Of a stretch of DNA of 9,199 bases, positions 1-5,734 are shown piece after piece. The notes beneath the pieces were generated by a model, which was given only the letters and a program-made list of their open reading frames with translations, made no database searches and was not told where the DNA came from. The stretch comes from an uncultured bacterium (lineage in GTDB: Bacteria > Actinomycetota > Thermoleophilia > BMS3ABIN01), in NCBI GenBank assembly GCA_913009925.1, contig CAJVWY010000039.1:1-9199 (forward strand). The letters are read 5' to 3'. Each line of letters starts with the position of its first letter. Positions within the stretch are counted from its first letter, which is position 1. A program made the translations under genes and the position numbers.

Positions 1-85
1 GATGTGATTAAAGGAATTATTAGGCGGAGTAAAACAAACAGAAGAGAAAGAGAAAAAGAAAAAGAAAAAAAAAAATTTATTTTTT
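1..85. other. Non-biological low-complexity read-through sequence
   Basis: This stretch is very A-rich on the given strand, with a purine tract at about 38-75 and a T-run just before the adapter, unlike the GC-rich DNA after 152. Read from the opposite strand it lies beyond the flow-cell end of an Illumina adapter, where read-through gives homopolymer and low-quality bases. The 8-mer aaaggaat at 10-17 also occurs as the adapter index at 110-117, so this part may contain a degraded second adapter copy. It should be trimmed and not read as promoter, origin or repeat. That it is outside the adapter is seen directly; that it is noise is inferred. Confidence 0.88.
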
Positions 86-151
86 CAAGCAGAAGCCGGC
101 ATACGAGATAAAGGAATGTGACTGGAGTTCAGACGTGTGCTCTTCCGATCT
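86..151 (+). other. Illumina P7 / TruSeq index adapter left in the contig
   Basis: Positions 86-109 match the 24-base P7 flow-cell oligo with a single mismatch (c for a at 96). Positions 110-117 (aaaggaat) sit where the 8-base index belongs. Positions 118-151 match the 34-base TruSeq read-2 primer exactly, ending in gctcttccgatct. Order and spacing are those of a standard library adapter, so this is sequencing contamination. The genomic insert starts at 152. Any reading frame that begins inside it carries adapter-derived residues, for example VCSSD in the frame running into the first gene. Confidence 0.98.
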
Positions 152-686
152 AAACGGATTGGGCGGCTATACCACCGAGGAACGTTACCTGAGAGGGCTG
201 GAGTCGGCGCCGGCCCATACCACCATCGACCGCATGATGTATATGGATATGAAGAGCATGATGCCCAACATGCTGAGGATCCTGGACCGCACCTGCGCCG
301 CTTTCGGCGTCGAGGCCCGGACTCCCTTTCTGGACCACCATTTCGTGGAGTTTGCGGCCCGCCTTTCCGACGATGCTGTCTTAAAGGGGACCGAATCCAA
401 GTACATTCTCAAGAAGATGGGGGAAGGGATCCTCCGGCACGATACCATATATCGTGACAAGTCCGGCTTTGCCGCTCCGGTCACGCCCTGGCTCCAGGGC
501 CATCTGCGCCAGACAGCCCGGGAGATCATCTTCTCGGACCGGGCCCGGGCACGCGGTTTGTTCAACGACGACAGCCTGCGGTACACCGTCGAGCGGCATG
601 AGAACAGCGGCAAGGGGGTCTGGCAGGTCTGGATGCTGTTGATATTCGAACTATGGCAAAGACAGTTCATCGATGGAGAACTGTAA
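152..686 (+). CDS. asnB: Asparagine synthase (AsnB type), C-terminal fragment
   Basis: About 177 residues of the C-terminal synthetase domain of a glutamine-hydrolysing asparagine synthase or a related amidotransferase. This family activates a carboxylate with ATP and transfers ammonia from glutamine to make an amide. Visible family signatures are a helix rich in Met/Asp (MMYMDMKSMMPNMLRILDR), then GVEARTPFLDHHFVEF, then SKYILKK, and DKSGFAAPVTPWL. The N-terminal glutaminase domain and the SGGxDS ATP-binding loop are missing because the contig starts here. The frame opens upstream only through adapter sequence: a GTG at 135 and the codons up to 149 come from the adapter, and the codon at 150-152 is two-thirds adapter. 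The gene ends 40 bases before the first radical SAM gene. In polysaccharide or natural-product clusters such proteins often amidate an intermediate rather than make free asparagine; which applies here cannot be told. Confidence 0.92.
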
Positions 687-726
687 ACGATTACCATCGG
701 ATTTTAATCTATGCAAAAATAACATT
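687..726 (+). promoter_or_regulatory. AT-rich intergenic gap, possible weak promoter or leader
   Basis: This 40-base gap is distinctly AT-rich (roughly 11 G/C bases) between GC-rich genes, with ttttaatct and aaaaataacatt before the ATG at 727. No convincing pair of -35 and -10 boxes and no Shine-Dalgarno sequence can be seen. It could hold an internal promoter or only an unstructured leader that helps initiation. Confidence 0.2.
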
Positions 727-2187
727 ATGAAAGTCCTTTTCCTCTATCCCAATGTGGCGCACGCCCGATCCCCGCAGGTAGGTCTGAGCTCGCTGGCGGG
801 CACTCTCAAACGGCAAGGCCATGACAGCCGCCTGTTCGACATCACCTTCATGGAGGACGCGGAAGTGGAGGCGTCTTACAGCCGGGTATTGTCCGAGTAC
901 CAGCCTGATCTCATCGGCGTCTCCAGCCGGAGCACGGAATGGCCGACCGCCGCTTCCATCCTGCGCATGGCGGACGTGGAGGTGCCGGTGGTGGTCGGCG
1001 GCCCTCATGCCACCATCGCCCCGGAAGAGGTCATCGCCGACGAACGGGTGGATATGCTCATCAGGGGAGAGGGCGAAGAGGCTATCATCGACCTGGTCGA
1101 CCGCCTGGAGGCCGGCTCTGATCTGAGCGATATGCCCAACCTGTGGATCAAGCAGGACGGTGAGGTATTCAGGAACGACGTCAGGGATCTTATCCAGGAC
1201 ATGGACAGCCTGACGCTGCCGGAGTGGAGTATCTGGGACGAGCGCCACTTCCGCGAACATTACCACCAGGTGTTCAGCCCCGGCGCCGAGGTATTCGGAG
1301 ACCTGGAGACATCCAGGGGCTGCCCCTATGCCTGCCCCTATTGCCTGACGCCGGTAATGCAGAAACTCTACAAGGGCAAGGGCAAATACCATCGGGAGAA
1401 GTCGGCGCCGAGGATCATCGAGGAGATCGAAAAGCTCAGGCAGGAGAAAGATATCGACTACGTACGTTTCGTGGATGAGACCTTTATTCTCAACCGCAAG
1501 CGGCTGCAGGAGTTTTGTGGTCTTTATCAGGATATACAACTTCCCTTCTCCTTCAGCACCCGGCCGGAGACCGTCAGCGATGAGATGATGAAGATGCTGG
1601 CGAAGGCCGGGGCCAATTGTGTCTCCTTCGGCCTGGAGTCCGGCAACGAGCAATACCGGCGGGAGATGCTCAACCGCAGGACCAGGCAGCAGGAGGTCAT
1701 CGACGCGGTGGCCCTGGCCAAGAAGTACGGCGTCAAGACCTTCGCCTTTGTGATGATCGGTTTGCCGCATGAGGACCGGGAGAAGATCCAGGACACGCTG
1801 GAGTTGATCAACCTCCTGCAGCCGGACGTATTCCAGATAACGATCTTCTATCCGTTCGAGGGAACGCCTTTCTACGATTACTGCCTGGAAGAGGGACTGA
1901 TGGAGAAGGACCATGAGCGTCTCACGGAGATCTGGAAGGGGTCGGTTCTCAACCAGCCGGGCCTGCCCAGCGACTATCTTATCCGGCTGCGGGAGCTGGC
2001 ACTGGCCTTCGCCAAGCGTAACCAGCGCTGGTGGCCGCTGATGTACTTCATGGAAAAGCATCCCGGGGCCTTCAGGGCCTGGCATGCTTCGCGTCAAGCC
2101 AGAGGCCTGGCCGGCCGCGGCGCCCGCAAGTTACTCAAGATGCGGAGTGAAAGACGTGCCGCCCTGTCCGGGTCCGGTGGGGAATAA
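727..2187 (+). CDS. Cobalamin-binding-domain radical SAM protein (BchE-like)
   Basis: 486-residue enzyme predicted to be a cytoplasmic iron-sulfur radical SAM protein with a B12-type domain. Residues 1-150 form the Rossmann-like B12-binding domain: it opens MKVLFLYPN and has VVVGGPHATIAPEE at 88-101 and RGEGEEA at 113-119. The classical DxHxxG cobalamin histidine motif is not seen, as is common in this superfamily. Residues 195-206 carry the cluster motif CPYACPYC (Cys199, Cys203, Cys206), followed by VDETF (249-253), a conserved Cys at 264 and FGLESG (301-306). Family members methylate unactivated carbons or catalyse cyclisation or rearrangement; the substrate here is unknown. I chose ATG 727 because it starts the first beta strand. 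An in-frame ATG at 673 would add 18 residues that overlap the end of the synthase gene and look non-homologous. It is the most divergent of the four radical SAM proteins here, with GGPH where the others have WGGYH. Confidence 0.93.
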   Translation: MKVLFLYPNVAHARSPQVGLSSLAGTLKRQGHDSRLFDITFMEDAEVEASYSRVLSEYQPDLIGVSSRSTEWPTAASILRMADVEVPVVVGGPHATIAPEEVIADERVDMLIRGEGEEAIIDLVDRLEAGSDLSDMPNLWIKQDGEVFRNDVRDLIQDMDSLTLPEWSIWDERHFREHYHQVFSPGAEVFGDLETSRGCPYACPYCLTPVMQKLYKGKGKYHREKSAPRIIEEIEKLRQEKDIDYVRFVDETFILNRKRLQEFCGLYQDIQLPFSFSTRPETVSDEMMKMLAKAGANCVSFGLESGNEQYRREMLNRRTRQQEVIDAVALAKKYGVKTFAFVMIGLPHEDREKIQDTLELINLLQPDVFQITIFYPFEGTPFYDYCLEEGLMEKDHERLTEIWKGSVLNQPGLPSDYLIRLRELALAFAKRNQRWWPLMYFMEKHPGAFRAWHASRQARGLAGRGARKLLKMRSERRAALSGSGGE

Positions 2188-2188
2188 G

Positions 2189-2215
2189 ATGAAATCATCG
2201 TCTACAGTCGTCTGA
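2189..2215 (+). CDS. Candidate 8-codon mini-ORF between radical SAM genes
   Basis: An ATG one base after the preceding stop opens MKSSSTVV and then TGA, ending 16 bases before the next gene. A Shine-Dalgarno-like ggtgggga at 2176-2183 lies 5 bases upstream. It could help couple translation of the neighbouring genes, but a frame this short can arise by chance. Nothing shows that the peptide is made. Confidence 0.15.
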   Translation: MKSSSTVV

Positions 2216-2231
2216 CAGGGCTGGCCGGGCA

Positions 2232-3740
2232 ATGAAACCGAGAATCGTCCTTCTTTCCCCCGCTCCGCTTGACCAACAGGACTACACTCTGGAGATACCA
2301 CTGTCGATCCTGGCGGTGGCGGCGCCTCTGCACGCGGAAGGTTATGAGCTGGTCCTGATCGATGAACGGCTGCATGACGATCCTGAGGGAGAGCTGCTGG
2401 CTGCGGCGGACGGCGCCCTCTGCGTCGGCATCAGTACCATGACCGGGTTTCAGCTCAAGGGAGCTATTCGCTATTCGCGCATGATCAGGAAAGAGGCGTC
2501 TTCCGTCCCGGTCGTCTGGGGCGGCTATCACCCGTCACTGCTGCCGGAACAGACAGCTTCGGAGCCATATGTGGACGCAGTGGTGCGTGGGCAGGGTGAA
2601 AGGACCTTTCAGGAAATAGTCACCAGGCTGGAGGAGGGCAAGGATCTCGCTGAGGTGGCCGGCGCCACCTACCGGAACCGGGCCGGTGAGGTGATCAGCA
2701 ACCCCGACCGGCCCATGGAGGGGCTCGAGGACTTCCCGCCCGCTCCCTATGAACTTCTGGATATCGACCGTTTTTTCCGCGTCAACGGCGGCCGTCATGC
2801 CCTGCAGTACATCTCCAGCCAGGGCTGTCCCTACAAGTGCAGGTTCTGCGTGGAGCCCAAAGTCTTCGGAAAATGGAGCGGCCGTTCCGCCCAACAGGTA
2901 GCGGACGACATCGAGGAGCTTGACCGTCGTTACGGCCTGGAGCACGTGACCTTCTCCGATCCTAATTTCTTCGTCAGCAGAAAACGGGTGGAAGAGGTCT
3001 GCAACCTTTTGGTGGAGCGCGGCCTGAAGCTCTCATGGAGCGCGGCGGCTCGGGCCGACCAGGTGGTAAGGATCGACCCTGGTCTTTCCCGGCTCATGGC
3101 GCAGTCGGGCTGTTCGCAGATAGGTATCGGCATGGAGTCGGGTTCCCAGGCTGTCCTGGACCTGATCGACAAACGCATATCACCGGAGAAGGCCATCGCC
3201 TCCAACAGCATCCTGGAAGACGCGGGCATCCAGGGCTGCTACGCCTTCATGGTCGGTTTCCCTCCCCAGCTGCCTGAGGCGAAGGGGGAGGTATGGCAGA
3301 CGCTGATGTTGATCAAGGCCATGCGCCGGGCTCACCCGGAGGTGGTCACCATCACCTTTTATGTGACGCCCTACCCCGGCACCCCTCTGTACGACATCGC
3401 CCTGCAGCTGCAACTGGAGATGCCCCGGAGCACGGAGGAATGGGCTGACTGGGAATCGACCAGCGTCCATACAACGTGGATCAGCAGCGCTGACAAGGAC
3501 CTGGTGGAGCGCTGCAACAACTTTTATTTCCCGTTCGCCTTTCCCAACCAGCAACTGAGGAGGCATATGGGGAAATGGAAATGGAAGGCGTTTCTGTATC
3601 CGTTGCATCTGCTGGCCGCTGGCCGTTGCCGCTTCGACTTTTATCGCTGGCCGTTCGAGTGGCGGTTGATGCAACGGCTGGGGAACCTCAAGAGATTCAG
3701 GCGCATCAGTTCCCAGATAGGCGCCTTAAGGGGGAACTGA
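2232..3740 (+). CDS. B12-binding-domain radical SAM protein, paralog A
   Basis: 502-residue cobalamin-type radical SAM enzyme. The N-terminal Rossmann domain (about 1-160) has PLSILAVAAPLHAEGYELVLID (first half near 23-44), ISTMTGFQ (67-74), VVWGGYHPSLLPEQ (94-107) and VRGQGE (118-123). The radical SAM core begins with SSQGCPYKCRFC (Cys199, Cys203, Cys206), then FSDPNFFVSRKRV (241-253), a conserved Cys257, SGC at 292-294 and GIGMESGS (298-305). A C-terminal extension (about 405-490) contains HTTW, FYFPFAFP and a helical part ending with FYRWPFEWRLM, which the gene at 5731 also carries. ATG 2232 has agggc about 11 bases upstream as a weak ribosome-binding site, and the first strand starts right after it. 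Expected reactions are methylcobalamin- or radical-dependent C-methylation or ring or carbon-skeleton chemistry; the substrate is unknown. It is a close relative of the genes at 5731 and 8116, suggesting tandem duplication. Confidence 0.93.
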   Translation: MKPRIVLLSPAPLDQQDYTLEIPLSILAVAAPLHAEGYELVLIDERLHDDPEGELLAAADGALCVGISTMTGFQLKGAIRYSRMIRKEASSVPVVWGGYHPSLLPEQTASEPYVDAVVRGQGERTFQEIVTRLEEGKDLAEVAGATYRNRAGEVISNPDRPMEGLEDFPPAPYELLDIDRFFRVNGGRHALQYISSQGCPYKCRFCVEPKVFGKWSGRSAQQVADDIEELDRRYGLEHVTFSDPNFFVSRKRVEEVCNLLVERGLKLSWSAAARADQVVRIDPGLSRLMAQSGCSQIGIGMESGSQAVLDLIDKRISPEKAIASNSILEDAGIQGCYAFMVGFPPQLPEAKGEVWQTLMLIKAMRRAHPEVVTITFYVTPYPGTPLYDIALQLQLEMPRSTEEWADWESTSVHTTWISSADKDLVERCNNFYFPFAFPNQQLRRHMGKWKWKAFLYPLHLLAAGRCRFDFYRWPFEWRLMQRLGNLKRFRRISSQIGALRGN

Positions 3741-3745
3741 AGCGG

Positions 3746-3802
3746 ATGCGAAATCCAAATCCGGGGCGGCACATTGAAACATTCGAACCTGTTGTGGCTT
3801 AA
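3746..3802 (+). CDS. Candidate 18-codon overlapping ORF before the membrane protein
   Basis: ATG 3746 opens MRNPNPGRHIETF... and stops at 3800-3802, inside the next gene in another frame. A ggggga run at about 3730-3735 lies roughly 10 bases upstream. It could be a coupling leader. Alternatively it could be the true N-terminus of the membrane protein if a one-base error moved the frame. Evidence is only position and start codon. Confidence 0.12.
   Translation: MRNPNPGRHIETFEPVVA
3763..3769 (+). promoter_or_regulatory. Ribosome-binding-like site for a TTG start
   Basis: The sequence ggggcgg ends 4 bases before the TTG at 3774 and is the only G-rich, Shine-Dalgarno-like element in the gap. 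It supports TTG 3774 as the start of the membrane protein, for which no in-frame ATG places a complete signal peptide. Confidence 0.4.
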
Positions 3803-5702
3803 GGTATTTCTGTTCACGGGCCTGTTGTTCCTGCTGTGCGCCGGCTGGGCAGGGGCCGCGGGTGAAGCCTGGCGGCCGCTGCCGGCGGAGACGGAGGATA
3901 TCAAGCTGCTGGTGGATTTCCAGGGACAGGAAGTGCGGGGCCAGGTGGGTCCGTTGCCCCTGGAAAGTGTGGAGACTTCCGGGTCGGCCTGTTATACCGC
4001 CAAGGGACTGGCGGTATTCAAGGAAGGCGTGAACGAGATCATCGACCCCGGCTTCGATGGTCGGGGCTGGGCCCTGGATAACGGGGCTTCGATTGTTACT
4101 GCCGCCGCCGACAGCGGTTCCCGTGCCCTCCAGGTTGTGGGCAACGGCTCTTCCGGTACCGTCGCCCGGCTGGGTGAACCCATTCCCGTTGTTGATGACG
4201 GCCGGCGGGCGACCACCAGGATCACGGGAAGCACTCGCGCCCTGTCCTTCAGTTACATGTTCCCCGATTGCCAGGGCGGCAGCGTCTTCGTGGACATCGA
4301 AGCCTCAGACAGCGACGGCCTCCCCGTGGGCAGTGGGTCCGCCCGGCTCCAGCCCGGGGGAGGGGGTTGGCGGCAAGGTGGTATCATCTACGACCTTCCC
4401 CAGGGGACCGCCTACTATACGGTGAGAATCAGGCTGGATGATTTTCGCGGGACATGCCTTCTGGACTCCTTCATGTCCGAGCATAAGGATTACTTCACCC
4501 CCTTCTTCAGCGGGGACAGTGAGGGCAGCTTGTGGGTGGAGGCCGGTGCCCCCCAGAATATCTCTGTAGACCTTTCCCGCACCACGTTCAAGATGCTGCT
4601 CAAGGGCATCCTGATGCTGGCGGTGGCCGGCCTGGCGCTGGCCGGTTCACTCTACATGTTCATCGACGGTCGCCTTGGCAGAAGGCCTCGCTGGTTCATG
4701 GCGGCGCCGCTGGTGGCGATCCCCATAGCCCTGCTGATGGCTGTGGGCCTGGGGGTGACGCCGCCGCCGGATAACTGGCCGCTGTCCTGGAGCGTCCAGA
4801 AATCGCGCCTGGATCCGGGAACCACCTATTTTTACCGTCTCACTTCCGTGGATTCCCGGGGGAACGAGAGTCCTCCTTCAGCGGAATCGAGGATCGCGAC
4901 TCAATGGATCGACCGCAGGGTGGTGTTAGTCTGGGACCGGGACCCCGGCGCCGTGGCCTATCGTATCTACCGAGGCACGGATACCTACAGCCAGGACCTG
5001 TATGCCGAAGTGGGAGGGGATACTGCCCGATTTATCGATCGGGGTGAGGAACTTGCCCCGGGCGCGCCGCCGGAGGGACCCTGGGAAGACACCGGCATAC
5101 CCCATGGGTCGCGCTCGCTGAGGCCGGCTCCCGATGTGAGGGTAAGCAACGATATAGCCGGTCTGGATACGGCTTCGGATTTCTGGCTCGCCGGCGAGCT
5201 GGAGTTCGGTTTTGCGAACGATCGAGCCTTCAGGCCGGCGTCATTGTTCGAGATAGGGAACGCCCAGGATTGGTCGACGCTGGCTGTTTCACTCCGATAT
5301 GTTCCCACCTGGGGTGATGAAGAGTCGAAGATACTGCTGATCAAGGGGCTGGAACGGGGAAAAGCTGATTACGAAGCCAGGCCACTGCCTGATATCAGGC
5401 GCGGTTCGGTTATCGATTACGTGGTGGCTCAATTATTCGAACCCAGCGATGGTCTTCAGGCGGGGGTGCATCTCTGGTACAGGATAGACAATGGCGAAAT
5501 GGAGCATATATTCGTTGAAAACACTGATATGCTGTCGGATAATCCCTATATAGTTATAGCCAAGAGGAACTACTACGATTATTTCGCCATCAACAGTTTT
5601 TACCGGGAGTTTGCTATCGTCCAGGGAAGCATCGATGAAAAAATGATTGAGAAGGTCCTGAACGGCGAAAAACTGACCGATTCCATCAGTTCGCTGACAT
5701 GA
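3774..5702 (+). CDS. Membrane-anchored extracytoplasmic protein with lectin-like and FnIII-like domains
   Basis: 642 residues, starting with TTG. Residues 4-30 form a signal peptide (LLWLKVFLFTGLLFLLCAGWAGAA), with likely cleavage after the AGAA run at 26-29. The Cys at 22 lacks a proper lipobox. Residues 79-233 resemble a carbohydrate-binding jelly roll (KEGVNEIIDPGFDGRGW, then a Gly-rich beta segment ending LLDSF). Two hydrophobic helices at about 273-297 and 307-328 are joined by a basic loop (GRLGRRPR), so both large parts are predicted outside the membrane. Residues 345-425 contain fibronectin III-like edges (TTYFYRLTSVDSRGNESPPS, then VVLVWDRDPGAVAYRIYRG). Residues 468-610 look like a diverged LamG/concanavalin-like fold ending in a Tyr/Phe-rich stretch. 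No catalytic motif is recognised. It lies in an operon of tailoring enzymes and may bind or display their product; that role is inferred. Confidence 0.8.
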   Translation: MKHSNLLWLKVFLFTGLLFLLCAGWAGAAGEAWRPLPAETEDIKLLVDFQGQEVRGQVGPLPLESVETSGSACYTAKGLAVFKEGVNEIIDPGFDGRGWALDNGASIVTAAADSGSRALQVVGNGSSGTVARLGEPIPVVDDGRRATTRITGSTRALSFSYMFPDCQGGSVFVDIEASDSDGLPVGSGSARLQPGGGGWRQGGIIYDLPQGTAYYTVRIRLDDFRGTCLLDSFMSEHKDYFTPFFSGDSEGSLWVEAGAPQNISVDLSRTTFKMLLKGILMLAVAGLALAGSLYMFIDGRLGRRPRWFMAAPLVAIPIALLMAVGLGVTPPPDNWPLSWSVQKSRLDPGTTYFYRLTSVDSRGNESPPSAESRIATQWIDRRVVLVWDRDPGAVAYRIYRGTDTYSQDLYAEVGGDTARFIDRGEELAPGAPPEGPWEDTGIPHGSRSLRPAPDVRVSNDIAGLDTASDFWLAGELEFGFANDRAFRPASLFEIGNAQDWSTLAVSLRYVPTWGDEESKILLIKGLERGKADYEARPLPDIRRGSVIDYVVAQLFEPSDGLQAGVHLWYRIDNGEMEHIFVENTDMLSDNPYIVIAKRNYYDYFAINSFYREFAIVQGSIDEKMIEKVLNGEKLTDSISSLT

Positions 5703-5734
5703 ACCCAAATACCGATCATCTGACCATCCATTGA
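5699..5734 (+). CDS. Candidate 11-codon coupling mini-ORF (or frameshifted N-terminus)
   Basis: ATG 5699 overlaps the stop of the membrane protein gene (ATGA), and its frame MNPNTDHLTIH ends at TGA 5732-5734. That stop overlaps the TTG start of the next gene (TTGA). Such stop/start overlaps on both sides fit a termination-reinitiation relay, and the TTG has no visible ribosome-binding site of its own. Another reading is that ATG 5699 is the real start of the downstream enzyme and a small indel separates the frames. Confidence 0.25.
   Translation: MNPNTDHLTIH

Noticed and set aside
38..75. Purine-rich tract that could look like a regulatory repeat or origin element
   Set aside because: It lies outside the adapter on the artefact side, with homopolymer read-through character.
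135..151. GTG start giving an N-terminal MCSSDL for the synthase fragment
   Set aside because: The start and the first codons lie in the sequencing adapter. The gene is a fragment open at its left end.
673..726. Upstream in-frame ATG extension of the first radical SAM gene
   Set aside because: It overlaps the synthase end, has no ribosome-binding site, and its 18 residues precede the usual first beta strand of the family.
709..2097. Long antisense reading frame (462 residues) on the minus strand
   Set aside because: It is opposite a well-supported radical SAM gene, has no recognisable motif, and is typical of open antisense frames in GC-rich DNA. The same applies to the minus-strand frames at 6136-7179 and 7179-7985.
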